Below the pieces are notes generated by a model. The model was not told the origin of the DNA. It did no database searches and saw only the letters and a list, made by a program, of their open reading frames with translations. DNA of 64,000 bases, taken from Frigoriglobus tundricola (GTDB lineage Bacteria > Planctomycetota > Planctomycetia > Gemmatales > Gemmataceae). The DNA lies in assembly GCF_013128195.2 (NCBI RefSeq), contig NZ_CP053452.2, forward strand, positions 1-64,000. Direction: 5' to 3'. Position numbers and translations under genes: made by a program. Positions 9,159-17,715 of the stretch are shown here, piece after piece (within the stretch, counting starts at the first letter, position 1; every line of letters starts with the position of its first letter).

Positions 9159-9499
9159 GGGCGCCCCTCCACCGCATGCACGAGGGCGGCGATGACCTCC
9201 GGTCGGGCATCGACCGGGAACCGCAGGACGGTTCCCGACGGGAACACCACCTCGATCGGCGGTCCGGCGGGCGACGGGGTCAGGCGGATGGGGACGAGCG
9301 TCGGAGTGACCGGTACGGGTGATGGGGCGTGGTCCGCGAGGGTTCGCCGCCACACATAAAAGGACGGCGGTGAGACGCCCTCGGCGGCACAGAACTGAGC
9401 GATCGTCTGCCCCGACCGGCGGAACCGTTCGAGTCGTTCGGCCCACCGGCGACGGGTGGCGGCCGGGTCACGGCGAGAGGCAGCAGGGACAGCAGGCAC
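9152..9499 (-). CDS. tnpA: IS66 accessory protein TnpA
   Basis: A 115-residue small basic protein with a helix-turn-helix-like segment (ERFRRSGQTIAQFCAAEGVS) and an FYVWRRTLAD motif, as in the left-end remnant at 2590. The ATG at 9499 is the only convincing in-frame start and is preceded by the IS leader with GGAGGATGCC. It overlaps tnpB by seven bases. Confidence 0.88.
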   Translation of the reverse strand: MPAVPAASRRDPAATRRRWAERLERFRRSGQTIAQFCAAEGVSPPSFYVWRRTLADHAPSPVPVTPTLVPIRLTPSPAGPPIEVVFPSGTVLRFPVDARPEVIAALVHAVEGRPC

Positions 9500-9550
9500 A
9501 GCGGCATCCTCCAGGGAAAACGGATGCCATCGAACTTACCTTACCTGTCA

Positions 9551-9916
9551 ATGACGCCGTTCGCCGGTCGTGTACAGCTCACGTTGAGTAACGGCTCTGT
9601 GCCGGCGGCGTCTTACCGTGCGAAGTTCGTCGGCGTCGAACCCGTCGAGGCCAACCAATTCGGCCCCGGCCTCCGCTGGGTGTTTGAGGTCGCGGCCGGG
9701 CAGCACACCGGGACGCGGGTGTCCCGAACGACCGGGGCGGTGCCGACGTTGAAGAACGCCTGCGGCAAGTTTCTGATGGCCGTGTCGGGTAAGAACGCGG
9801 TCGGCGAGACGGTGGATCTGACGACACTGGTCGGAAAGGTCTATCTCATCATCGTCGTCCAGCGGCCCGAGGGCGGCACCAGTCTCGACAGCGTCAGTGT
9901 TCTGCCCGCCGAATGA
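9551..9916 (+). CDS. small replication-accessory protein, 5' end replaced by IS66 end
   Basis: From 9584 the frame reads LSNGSVPAASYRAKFVGVEP, FGPGLRWVFEV, CGKFLMAVSGK and LVGKVYLIIV, matching the protein at 47667-48008 along its length. The native first four codons are at 2499-2510, on the far side of the composite. The ATG at 9551 is an accidental start inside the IS end. The family is not named here; the beta-rich make-up and fixed place directly before a Prim-Pol gene in both module A and module C suggest a single-strand DNA-binding or replication-accessory protein, resembling phage DUF669-type proteins. That role is inference. Confidence 0.6.
   Translation: MTPFAGRVQLTLSNGSVPAASYRAKFVGVEPVEANQFGPGLRWVFEVAAGQHTGTRVSRTTGAVPTLKNACGKFLMAVSGKNAVGETVDLTTLVGKVYLIIVVQRPEGGTSLDSVSVLPAE
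9576..9583. repeat. 8-bp target-site duplication AGCTCACG, right copy
   Basis: Partner of 2503-2510; marks the right outer edge of the IS66 composite. Confidence 0.75.
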
Positions 9917-9986
9917 ATCGACTCACGGCCCTGGCGTGTGTCCGGGCCGATCTTCCCGAACGAACAATTCAAACTGGAGACGCATC

Positions 9987-11852
9987 ATGGCTGACAAGCC
10001 AGCGATGGCCGGGCCGGAACGTTTGTACGCGGCCATCAGGTACGCTGAGAAGCACGGCTTTTTCATCCTTCCCGACCATACCGTTGTGGACGGCTGCTGC
10101 ACCTGCGGCCACAAGGACTGCGACCGGCCCGGCAAACACCCGCTGACCAAGAACGGAGTGAAGGACGCGAGCGATGACCTCGTCATCATCACCAACTGGT
10201 GGGTCGAGACAGGCAACAAGGCCAACGTGGGGATCGCCACCGGCGCGGCCTCGAAGCTCGTCGTGCTGGACATCGACGTAAAGGGCGGCGGGATCGAGAC
10301 GCTCGCTCTTTGGAAACAAGAACACGGGGAGATGCCGAAGACACCGGCCGTCAGGACGCCCACCGGCGGGCTGCACTTCTACTTCCGCTACGCGGACGGG
10401 GTCGGCAGCAAGACCGGGATCGCTCCGGGGATCGACGTGCGGGGCAATGGCGGGCAAGTCGTGGCACCGCCCTCGATCCACATGTGCGGCGGTAAGTACG
10501 AGTGGATCGAGCCGCTGACAACGCCCCTGGCCGAGATGCCCGCGTGGTTGCTCGACCTGATCCTGAAACCGAAGGCGAAAGAGGCGCTCAAGGTCGAGGC
10601 ACCCGTGGTCGCGGCGGCGAACCCGATGATCATGACACTATCCATCGGCAGCCTCGACCTCCGCACCAGCCCCGGCGCCGGCGAGGGTCAAAGGCACGAC
10701 ACGCTGTGCAAACTGGTCGGTGTCCAACTGGCCCGTGGCGACCGCGAGATCAACGTGCTGGAAGATGCCCTGGGGTGGGCCGAGACGTGCGAGCCGCCGA
10801 TGGAGATGAGCGAGGTCGTTCGCACCGTCAAGAGTCTGGCAACCAAGCACGTCTCCCAGACCACCATCACGCCGACGATCCCGGCGACAGTCGCCGACGA
10901 CGTGGAATCCGCCTCGCTCCCCGAGCCACCGCCCTGGCCGATGTTGGAGAGCGCCGCCCGCCACGGGACCCGCGCCATCCACGCTTTGCAACGGCGGCGG
11001 GAGACACTGGAGGGCATGCTTGCGGCTCAGGCCCACAACCAGACACTCGCCCTCCACCGCAACGCCCAGCGGCTCCTGCGGCCTTTGCTCGTCGTGAACC
11101 CGTTCGCGGAGCGGCTCACGTTCCTCGACGCCCGAACGCGGACTCGGCGTGACCACCAGAAGTACCTGACGCTGATCCGCACGGTCACCTTGCTCCATCA
11201 GCACCAGCGGTCCGTCCGCACCGTCGAACACCAGGGCAAGAACATCGAGTTCATTGAAGTGACCCTGGACGACATCGAGCGAGCGAACGAACTGGCCGCT
11301 GACGTGCTGGGCCGTTCCCTGGACGAACTCCCGCCCCAGACCCGCCGACTTCTTTGTTCGCTCGACACGATGGTCCGGGCGGCATGCGAGACGGAAGAGA
11401 TCGACCGGGGCGAGTTCCGGTTCAGCCGTCGTGATGTTCGGAACTTCACCGGCTGGGGCGATACGCAACTGAAACTGCACCTGAAGCGGTTGGTCGATCT
11501 CGAATACCTGCTCGCCCACCACGACCGCGAAGCCCGCCGGCACATGTACGAGTTACTGTACGTTCCCAGCGGAACGGATCGGGCCGTGCCGGGCCTGATC
11601 GACGTGGCGGTCCTTCGCCGTGGCCCAACGACCGGCGACGGCGGTGATCGGTCGGGGTCAGAACCCCATCGGTCGGGGGTAAACGGTGATCGGTCGGGGG
11701 ACGGTCGGCCCACGGTCGGGCCTCGGTCGCCGGCTGGTCGGGGCGAAGAACCCGTGCAGAAACCTCGAAAACCCAGTGGCAAGCCCCGGTCCAGGGTCAA
11801 GATCCCGAAACCCGCGAATACCCTCTCGAAGAACGGGAAGCCCGCATCGTAG
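9987..11852 (+). CDS. chimeric Prim-Pol (AEP) protein lacking its helicase domain, module A
   Basis: A 621-residue protein started at ATG 9987 after GGAGA. Residues about 1-320 are a bifunctional primase-polymerase: zinc-type cysteines CTCGHKDC, the catalytic acidic pair in VVLDIDVKGG, GLHFYFR, and GIDVRGNGGQVVAPPS. This half matches the protein at 48087-50597 up to LPEPPPWPMLESAARHG. From there (near 10970) the protein switches without frameshift to the C-terminal winged-helix region of the module B primase/ATPases (TRAIHALQRRRETLEGML, LLVVNPFAERLTF, RRDVRNFTGWGDTQLKLHLK). The DUF3987 helicase of one parent and the AAA ATPase of the other are both missing. A low-complexity basic tail follows. 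It could still prime DNA but has no visible helicase. Confidence 0.85.
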   Translation: MADKPAMAGPERLYAAIRYAEKHGFFILPDHTVVDGCCTCGHKDCDRPGKHPLTKNGVKDASDDLVIITNWWVETGNKANVGIATGAASKLVVLDIDVKGGGIETLALWKQEHGEMPKTPAVRTPTGGLHFYFRYADGVGSKTGIAPGIDVRGNGGQVVAPPSIHMCGGKYEWIEPLTTPLAEMPAWLLDLILKPKAKEALKVEAPVVAAANPMIMTLSIGSLDLRTSPGAGEGQRHDTLCKLVGVQLARGDREINVLEDALGWAETCEPPMEMSEVVRTVKSLATKHVSQTTITPTIPATVADDVESASLPEPPPWPMLESAARHGTRAIHALQRRRETLEGMLAAQAHNQTLALHRNAQRLLRPLLVVNPFAERLTFLDARTRTRRDHQKYLTLIRTVTLLHQHQRSVRTVEHQGKNIEFIEVTLDDIERANELAADVLGRSLDELPPQTRRLLCSLDTMVRAACETEEIDRGEFRFSRRDVRNFTGWGDTQLKLHLKRLVDLEYLLAHHDREARRHMYELLYVPSGTDRAVPGLIDVAVLRRGPTTGDGGDRSGSEPHRSGVNGDRSGDGRPTVGPRSPAGRGEEPVQKPRKPSGKPRSRVKIPKPANTLSKNGKPAS

Positions 11853-11884
11853 TCGTACCCGGCCACCGCGACCGCGACCGTTTA

Positions 11885-11960
11885 GCCCACTCTTTGTTCG
11901 CTCGCTCGCGGCCCGACAGCAACGGCCTCGACGGTCACTTTGTTCGTTCGCCCGACACAA
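11885..11960. repeat. short GAACAAAG-type repeats before the recombinase
   Basis: Two copies of the complement form (CTTTGTTCGCTCGCTCGCGG at about 11891 and CTTTGTTCGTTCGCCCGACA at about 11938) fill the gap between the Prim-Pol and recombinase genes. They belong to the short repeat family found throughout the window. Confidence 0.6.
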
Positions 11961-11980
11961 CCACCAAGAAGGAGACGATC

Positions 11981-13003
11981 ATGTCGAAGGACACCAGCCC
12001 CGCCGCGCCGACGCCGGCCCCGGACGGGATGAAGGCGTTGCACGCCAAGTTCCTCGAATGGCTGGCCGAGCGAAACTACTCGGCCAAGACCGTGAAGGTC
12101 CGGCTGCTGTGCGTCGGCTACTTCATCACCTGGGCCGAACAGCGTGGGCTATCAAAACCGGGCGAGGTGACGAAGCCCGTGGTCGAACGCTACCAGCGTT
12201 ACCTGTTCAACCTCCGCAAAGAGAACGGTGATCCACTCAGCACCCGCACCCAGATCAGCCGCCTCGCTGCGGTCCAGGCGTGGTTCAAGTGGCTGGCGAA
12301 GAAGAACTACATCCCGTTCAACCCGGCGGGCGATTTGGACATGCCTCGCCAGGAACACCGCCTGCCCAGAGCCGTCCTGACCGAGCGTGAGGTGGAACTG
12401 GTCATCGCCCAACCGGACGTGAACGACCCGCTCCGTCTTCGTGACCGTGCCGTTCTTGAAACGCTCTATTCCACCGGGATGCGGCGGATGGAACTCATCG
12501 GCTTGAAGACCTACGACCTCGATGCCGAGCGGGGAACCGTCCTCATCCGCCAGGGCAAGGGCAAGAAAGACCGGATGGTTCCCATCGGTGACCGGGCGTT
12601 GTCGTGGGTCAGCCGCTACCTTCGAGAAGTGCGACCGAAGTTGCTCATCGGTGACGGCGGTCGGGACGTGCTGTTCCTCACGCACTTTGGCGAGGCGTTC
12701 CACCCCGAATACCTGACCCGGCTGGTCGCAGAGTACGTTTCCGCCGCCCAAGTCGGCAAGAAGGGTTCGTGCCACATCTTCCGCCATAGCTGTGCTACCC
12801 TGATGCTCGAAGGCGGGGCTGACGTGAGGTTCATCCAGGCAATGCTCGGACACGCCAAGCTCGACACCACGATGGTGTACACGCAGGTCAGCATCAGGAT
12901 GCTCAAGCAGGTTCACGCCGCCACGCATCCGGCGAAGTTGAACCGCAAGCCCGACGAAGAGGCGGAAGACGGTGGCAACGGCACGAGCGGGCAGGTACAG
13001 TGA
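11981..13003 (+). CDS. tyrosine recombinase, XerC/XerD-like, module A
   Basis: A 340-residue recombinase started at ATG 11981 behind AAGGAG. The N-terminal SAM-like core-binding domain covers about residues 20-115. The catalytic domain carries the first arginine in YSTGMRRMELIGL, the lysine hairpin in GKGKKDRMVPIG, HIFRHSCATLML (HxxR), MLGHAKLDTT, and the nucleophile in MVYTQVS. All catalytic positions are present. It is clearly related to the module B recombinase at 42284. It lies 128 bp after the Prim-Pol gene and about 290 bp before the toxin-tip cassette on the same strand, so it is the obvious candidate for integrating the element that carries that cassette. Confidence 0.9.
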   Translation: MSKDTSPAAPTPAPDGMKALHAKFLEWLAERNYSAKTVKVRLLCVGYFITWAEQRGLSKPGEVTKPVVERYQRYLFNLRKENGDPLSTRTQISRLAAVQAWFKWLAKKNYIPFNPAGDLDMPRQEHRLPRAVLTEREVELVIAQPDVNDPLRLRDRAVLETLYSTGMRRMELIGLKTYDLDAERGTVLIRQGKGKKDRMVPIGDRALSWVSRYLREVRPKLLIGDGGRDVLFLTHFGEAFHPEYLTRLVAEYVSAAQVGKKGSCHIFRHSCATLMLEGGADVRFIQAMLGHAKLDTTMVYTQVSIRMLKQVHAATHPAKLNRKPDEEAEDGGNGTSGQVQ

Positions 13004-13024
13004 AGCCGAAGCGGGTTGTCAGCC

Positions 13025-13290
13025 GACCACAGCGAGCAGTCGAGCAAAGCGAGCAAAGCCCCTGACCCGTGCCTCCTGACCCTTTGCTCGTTTGCTCCCT
13101 TTGCTCGCCGTAGCAGTCGGCGGAAGCCCGGAAGCTGCGTCTGGGAAAAACGGTTTGCTCTTTGAAAACCTGCGTCTGGGAAAAAATGCCCGAAGCCGAG
13201 CATTACGTCAGGGCAAAGCGGTGCGAAACGCTGGAAAAGCAAGGAGATGCGGGCTTGTGCGTGTGCTGACTTGCGTCAGGTGTTGGCGAC
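13025..13290 (+). repeat. linker between recombinase and toxin-tip cassette (copy 1)
   Basis: The stretch starts with inverted GAGCAAAG/CTTTGCTCG repeats, then has two direct repeats CTGCGTCTGGGAAAAA (13135-13150 and 13170-13185, 35 bp apart) separated by TTGCTCTTTGAAAAC, then AAACGCTGGAAAAG and an AAGGAG. The same order occurs on the minus strand at 42280-42060, again between a tyrosine recombinase and a Hint-tail cassette. The direct repeats could be recombinase binding sites; this is inference. No gene is evident. Confidence 0.7.
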
Positions 13291-13296
13291 GAGCCG

Positions 13297-14091
13297 GTGT
13301 TCAACCTCGAAGTGGACGCCGACCACTGCTACCGGGTCGGGGAGCAGGGGATCCTCGTGCATAATGCGTCGGCATCAGAGAACGCAAAGGCGGGTGCTGC
13401 GGTATTGAAACAAGAAGGCTATCCTGTCTGCGAAATGTTTGACAACATCGTGGTGACTGATCTCAGGCGAAACGTCAGTCCCTTCACTCAGAAGGGGCAG
13501 GCGGTTATCTACATCCTACACGGAAGTAATGGGGAAGTGTTAAAGGTTGGTACAACTGGTTCGACTGATCCCGCAGGTCGGTGGCTCAAGTACAGAGACG
13601 CCTACGTAAAGCCGTGCGATAAATATACAATCGTCGCCTGGCTGCTCGATTATCCTCACCCTGAAGGTGGGAAGGACGCAACAACTCAGAAACTTGAAGG
13701 TGATGTGCGTAAAAAGCTATGCCCGAATGCTGGTGACTGCCCCTGGGATAACGCTGAAGAGGAAGGGAAGCCATTCGGAAGGAGGCTTTCAAGACGGGGT
13801 TCCGGTGTGCCGTTTGAAACTGGTTCAAGTGGCACCTGGGTTGATTGTTTGACGTGGTCATCATCCGGCAAAGCCACTCCGAAATCGAAGCGACCAATCA
13901 CGGACGCAGAATGGGATGACTTCATCGCTCGCTGGAAAGCCGTCAAGACGAGGACAGGAAAGTCCGACACCGAGGTCGATGCAGAGGTCGGAGACAAGTC
14001 GTATGACGGCACGAGTCACGATTCGATCTCTCGTTGGCGAACGCTGATCGCTACCATGCGAATGAAGACGTGGGCTGAACTGATTTCCTGA
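13297..14091 (+). CDS. toxin-tip cassette: Hint C-terminal end fused to GIY-YIG-like nuclease tip
   Basis: The first 25 residues (NLEVDADHCYRVGEQGILVH then NAS) are the last strands of a Hint domain, identical in DNA to 23870-23942. A new tip follows. IYILHGSNGEVLKVGTT, a GRWLKYRD arginine and a TQKLEGDVRKKL glutamate resemble the GIY-YIG nuclease fold, so a DNA- or RNA-cutting toxin is likely. The frame is open only from a TGA at 13267 and no good start or ribosome site fits, so as it stands it looks silent and would need recombination with a full RHS-Hint gene to be made. The AT-rich composition contrasts with the recombinase upstream. The following gene is its probable immunity gene. Confidence 0.6.
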   Translation: MFNLEVDADHCYRVGEQGILVHNASASENAKAGAAVLKQEGYPVCEMFDNIVVTDLRRNVSPFTQKGQAVIYILHGSNGEVLKVGTTGSTDPAGRWLKYRDAYVKPCDKYTIVAWLLDYPHPEGGKDATTQKLEGDVRKKLCPNAGDCPWDNAEEEGKPFGRRLSRRGSGVPFETGSSGTWVDCLTWSSSGKATPKSKRPITDAEWDDFIARWKAVKTRTGKSDTEVDAEVGDKSYDGTSHDSISRWRTLIATMRMKTWAELIS

Positions 14092-14104
14092 TAAGGTCGC
14101 AATC

Positions 14105-14473
14105 ATGTTTACCTCAGATAGATTTTCAAGTGTGTTCTGGAGCATTATCGACGAATCGAATGGCAGCAAGGACAAATTGAAATCCATCCTTGCTTCCGAG
14201 CCGAGAGTGATCGTTATTGACTTTTACAAAGAATTTCTCAAGGCAATCAGCAACCTTGAAGAGATCATGTGTGGAGGTGGGGCCTCCGAAGATTATCGGG
14301 AAGATGTCTTCACTCTGATTGTTAGCAAGGGCCGTGAGTATTACGACGAAATAGTTAAGCATCCGGAGTGTGTCCCTGGTGACATCGATCCGAACGGCCC
14401 ATATTTCCTCAATGTCGCTGGCGACGTCCTAATGGAACGATTTGGCGAAGAGATTACTGAGCAACTCTCGTGA
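14105..14473 (+). CDS. DUF4240-like immunity protein
   Basis: A 122-residue acidic protein 13 bp downstream of the tip. The start FSSVFWSIIDESNGSKDKLK, a central FYKEFLKAISNLEE helix and FTLIVSKGREYYDEIVKHPE match the DUF4240 pattern (FWxLID, then a WLISQGR-like motif). DUF4240 proteins occur as predicted immunity proteins in polymorphic toxin loci. The same family occurs again at 17716. The adjoining tip suggests it neutralises the GIY-YIG-like nuclease; this is inference from position. Confidence 0.65.
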   Translation: MFTSDRFSSVFWSIIDESNGSKDKLKSILASEPRVIVIDFYKEFLKAISNLEEIMCGGGASEDYREDVFTLIVSKGREYYDEIVKHPECVPGDIDPNGPYFLNVAGDVLMERFGEEITEQLS

Positions 14474-14540
14474 CTTGCCTCATTCAGCCTCTGCGAGTTG
14501 CCATCTGTAAATATGTGCCTGTGTCCCACTCGGCCTCGAT

Positions 14541-14571
14541 GGAACCCAACGCCCAAGTTCCTGCGACCTGA
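14541..14571 (+). repeat. class-1 cassette tail (copy 2)
   Basis: Second copy of GGAACCCAACGCCCAAGTTC with a following TGA, 68 bp after the immunity gene. It reads MEPNAQVPAT and a stop. The repeat is broken shortly afterwards where the ISAs1-type transposase unit begins. Confidence 0.75.
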
Positions 14572-14594
14572 CTCACCTCCAGGGCTGGCGCACT

Positions 14595-15710
14595 TTAGTC
14601 GGTCGTTAGAGCCTTGAGCACTTTGAGCAGGTAATCATCATCCCAGGCGGCCTTCATCCGTCGGGTTCGGATGCTGCCCTTGGTGTCGGCCCTCTTGAGC
14701 AATGACAGGGCGATCCGCCGAATCATCCCCAGGTTAGTCCCGGCATGTCCCGCTCGGGCGCGACTGTCGTCTTCCCGGAACGCGATGTCGAGGCACCAGT
14801 GGAGCCCGTTCTCGATGCCCCAGTGGTTGCGGATGTAACCCGCTAACTCGGCCGCTTTGGTCCGCAAGCTGGTCAGGTAGTAATGGGTCGTACTCTCGTT
14901 TGCCTTCCCGTTCACGTGCCGCTCTCGGCCGACCATCACCACCGCACCCACATCGGCCCACCCGGCCGGCAACCGGTCCGGATCGGTGACCACGGTCACG
15001 TACCGCTCCTCGTGGCGCCCGTGCCCATCCGCGACCGACGCAACCATGTCGCACCCGGCGAACGCGGCCTCCCCCGCCCGAGCGAACACGTCGGCGATGG
15101 CGTCCCGCAAGCCGCCCTGGTTCCCTTTGACCGTCACTACGTACTCCCCGCCCTGGCGCCGGATCGGCTCGACCGTCGCTTTCTGGCACCCGGCCGCGTC
15201 GATCGTCACCACCGCGCCGTTGAGGTCCAGGGTGGCGATCCGTTCGGGCATGGTGGTGATCTCGTGCCCCCCATCGGGTACCGCCCGCATGCCCAGGATC
15301 AAACGGTTCTCGACCGCCCACGCCTCGACCAGGTGCAGGCACCCGGTGAACGTGCCCTTGGGGGACCGGCGGGCGCTCTTGCCATCGATCGCCACCTGCA
15401 CCAACCCCGCCGTCTCACACGCCGATGCCATCCACCGCCCGAACCGATCGGCGAACGCATCCGGGTCCAGTTTGGCGAATACCCGCTCGAACGTGTCGGG
15501 GCTCGGGATGCCTCCGGGCAACTCCAAGAACTGGCGGAAGAAACCCTCCTTGAGTTGCCCGTACGCGGCGATCTGCTCCCCTCCCTCGGCCCCGGCGATC
15601 ACGGCGCACGTCGCGATGGTCAGGATGTCGGTCAGCCGATGCACCTTGTTCCTGGTGTCCCGGCGCGGGTCCCGCAGGTCGGCGAACACGGTGGTCAGTG
15701 GTAAAGGCAT
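14595..15710 (-). CDS. ISAs1 family transposase
   Basis: A 371-residue transposase of normal family length, intact. ISAs1 (H-repeat) features: an N-terminal FADLRDPRRDTRNKVHRLTD, IAAYGQLKEGFFRQFLELPG, the first catalytic Asp in VQVAIDGKSARRS, VVTIDAAGCQK, VTVKGNQGGL, and the C-terminal NHWGIENGLHWCLDIAFRED, which holds the Glu. It sits between the class-1 tail and a second transposase and probably inserted into repeat DNA downstream of the cassette. I could not fix its inverted repeats with confidence. Confidence 0.92.
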   Translation of the reverse strand: MPLPLTTVFADLRDPRRDTRNKVHRLTDILTIATCAVIAGAEGGEQIAAYGQLKEGFFRQFLELPGGIPSPDTFERVFAKLDPDAFADRFGRWMASACETAGLVQVAIDGKSARRSPKGTFTGCLHLVEAWAVENRLILGMRAVPDGGHEITTMPERIATLDLNGAVVTIDAAGCQKATVEPIRRQGGEYVVTVKGNQGGLRDAIADVFARAGEAAFAGCDMVASVADGHGRHEERYVTVVTDPDRLPAGWADVGAVVMVGRERHVNGKANESTTHYYLTSLRTKAAELAGYIRNHWGIENGLHWCLDIAFREDDSRARAGHAGTNLGMIRRIALSLLKRADTKGSIRTRRMKAAWDDDYLLKVLKALTTD

Positions 15711-15750
15711 CGTGGTTCCTCCTCGATGCCATCGGTCTAGACGTAAAACC

Positions 15751-17244
15751 CTATAACGTCACGGGTTCATAGTGCGCCCACCCTGGGATCACCTGCGCCC
15801 CGGCCTTCGTCCACCGCATCCCGGAGAGCTTCAGCCGCTGCGTGTATATCGTCTTGCACGCGGCCTCGACGATCCCGCTGCCCAACGGCAACTGGAGCCG
15901 CGCGTATTCGGCATACTGCATCCACTGGGTCCGCGTGCGCAGGTAGTTGGACGCCTTCTGGTATTCGGCCCCCGCGACCCCGTTGAGCACCCGACGGGCC
16001 TTCAGCGCCGCGGCCGCGTGGAGCACCCGGAACGGGCCGTTGGGCTTCTTCAGTAATGTGCCCATCCGTCGGCCCCAGGCCCACCGCCCCCGTGTGTCGT
16101 CCCCGAACAACACGTCGGCCAACGTCCACACCCGCTCCATCGCGTGATAGAAGTCCAGGATCCGTTGCCACACCAGTTTCTCACCGGTCCGCGGATGCAC
16201 CATCGGACGCAGCACCGCGTCGAAGTACGTGGTCTCGTTGTCCCCCGCGTCGGTCACGTACGCCAGGCGCGGCAACGGCCCGTTCCAGCGCTACAGCACG
16301 TCCCCGATTAACGCCGTCAACTGATCGGTCATCTGCCCCTGCCCCAACTCGGGGGCGAACGCCAGGTACACCGTGCCCAACCGGTTCCCCCGTCGATCCG
16401 TGACAGTCACCGTGGCGGCCGTGGCCACTTCAAACAGTCTGTGCCGGTTCTCCCGCAAGCTGATCCCGTCGGGGCTTACGCTCAGCACCGGCTTGGTGCG
16501 GCCGGAACTCGCATCCGCTTGACCGAGCAGGTCCCGAAGGCGGGCCGCCTGGGCCTCCTGCCGGCCCTCGGCCATGGCCCCGGACGTGTGTTCCAGCAGA
16601 TCCCGCAGGCGCTCGGTCCCAATGGTCACCCCGTGCCGGTCGCGCAACTGGTCCTGCACCTGTCGCTGGGTGGCCCCGGCCATTGCGGCGTACCTGGCCG
16701 CGGCCTCGGCCAGGGCCGGCGTGGCACCTTCGATCACGCCCAACGAGCGCTCCAACGGGGCGATCGCGCGTTCCCCCGAGTCGCGGGCCACGGGCCGGTA
16801 CAGGTGCCGCCACAGGGCGACCGGGCCGAACACCGTGTCCACCACGTGACGCGTCTTCGGCCCCACGAGCCGGTACTTCTCGCCGGCGCGGTGCACGTGC
16901 GACGGCAAGGCGTGTCGGTCGCCCCCTTCCATCCGGTTGTACACGCCCTCCAGCAGGTCGCGGCCCACGTTCCGAAGCCGCTCGGTCAACTGGCGCTCGA
17001 GGTCGAGGGTGGTGGTCGGGGAGGCGGGGTGGGCTTGGAACGCCAGCAGGTCGTTGGTGATCGACTCGGCGTGGCGGTCCAGGACGTTGCGGATGTGCTC
17101 GCGCAATGCCGCTGCGGGGAGAGTGGCCAGGGCCAGGAGCAGGTGCGTAGAGTAAACCATTGTCGCGTCCGGACCGAGGGCTGGTGGGTGGTACTTCCAT
17201 TTCTCGGGACGGACGCGGCATTTTCCAGTTCGATTGTGCCTCAC
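15751..17244 (-). pseudogene. ISKra4-like transposase interrupted by an in-frame stop
   Basis: The frame runs from 17244 to 15751 but holds a TAG at 16291-16293 (GDVL, stop, RWNGPLPRLAYVTDAGDN), giving halves of 317 and about 180 residues. The N-terminal half has a helical region and a GEKYRLVGPKTRHVVDTVFG segment. The DSG-containing middle and VSPDGISL lead to the stop. The second half contains LDFYHAMERVWTLADVLFG and LPLGSGIVEAACKTIYTQRL (a conserved SGxVEA glutamate region). It resembles the UPF0236/ISKra4 group of DDE transposases; the exact family is uncertain. No other lesion is visible, so a single point mutation inactivated it unless the stop is suppressed. Confidence 0.65.
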
Positions 17245-17332
17245 ATGTCGATCTCAACGGCACTCCCGAGGCCGGGGACCGAAAAACCGGACGGAAAACC
17301 TAGAAGAAGGCGCAGTAGGGAGATCGCACCCT

Positions 17333-17686
17333 CTTGAAGATGATGTTCGGGCTATCTTTCGCCGCACATCGAAGCTCCGCTGGGACAATGAAGACAGAGA
17401 GCGGATTGGTCCTGGTGTTCCGGGGACACGTATTGACAGTCGATCTTCGTCCTTTACAAACCGATGCGTTTGGTGGGCGGAACAGTGGCGACGTGTGACA
17501 AAACAGGATATTGAATTTTTACTTCAGCGATACAGCAACGACCGGAAAAGAGTCGCCGAGGTTCTAGACTATTGTGAATCAATTGTGTATGTTAGTCATA
17601 AATGGTATGCAAATTGGAATTCTTTGACAGCCAACACAGGCGAGATGGACTTGTGTCAGCAGCCCAGTCAACGAGGCAATAGATAG
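17333..17686 (+). CDS. hypothetical protein, possible remnant of a toxin tip
   Basis: About 118 residues, AT-richer than the transposase beside it, ending 30 bp before a DUF4240 immunity gene. It contains a tryptophan- and arginine-rich middle (RCVWWAEQWRRVTKQDIEFL) and a helical end, with no motif I recognise. The 5' end runs into the transposase flank and has no credible start. Its position fits a tip whose N-terminal part and Hint tail were removed by the insertion. It could also be chance open frame in AT-rich DNA. Confidence 0.35.
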   Translation, partial: LEDDVRAIFRRTSKLRWDNEDRERIGPGVPGTRIDSRSSSFTNRCVWWAEQWRRVTKQDIEFLLQRYSNDRKRVAEVLDYCESIVYVSHKWYANWNSLTANTGEMDLCQQPSQRGNR

Positions 17687-17715
17687 AGCGATGTCACACC
17701 GTTAAAGGATACCAA

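Larger units (their letters stand above)
2511..9575. mobile_element. composite transposon bounded by inverted IS66-family copies
   Basis: The outer ends begin GTACGCACCCGGCG at 2511 and, on the minus strand, GTACACGACCGGCG at 9575; similarity continues through GTCATTGAC into the IS. The left IS66 is a remnant containing only tnpA sequence, and the right one is complete and in opposite orientation. Between them lie an integrase remnant, an exported protein gene, a small coding fragment and a third IS66 lacking one end. The 8-bp AGCTCACG duplication and the reading frame restored by excision support a single transposition of the whole 7.07-kb unit. Confidence 0.7.
7143..9575 (-). mobile_element. 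complete IS66-family element (2.43 kb)
   Basis: Carries tnpA, tnpB and tnpC in the standard order on the minus strand. One end is GTACACACCCGGCC at 7143; the other, read on the minus strand from 9575, is GTACACGACCGGCG. The flanks (CCTTCACA left, AGCTCACG right) do not match each other, as expected when this copy moved as one arm of the larger composite. Confidence 0.8.

Noticed and set aside
9524-9550. ATG at 9524 as the true start of the accessory gene
   Set aside because: It lies inside the IS66 end; the native start is at 2499 on the other side of the composite.
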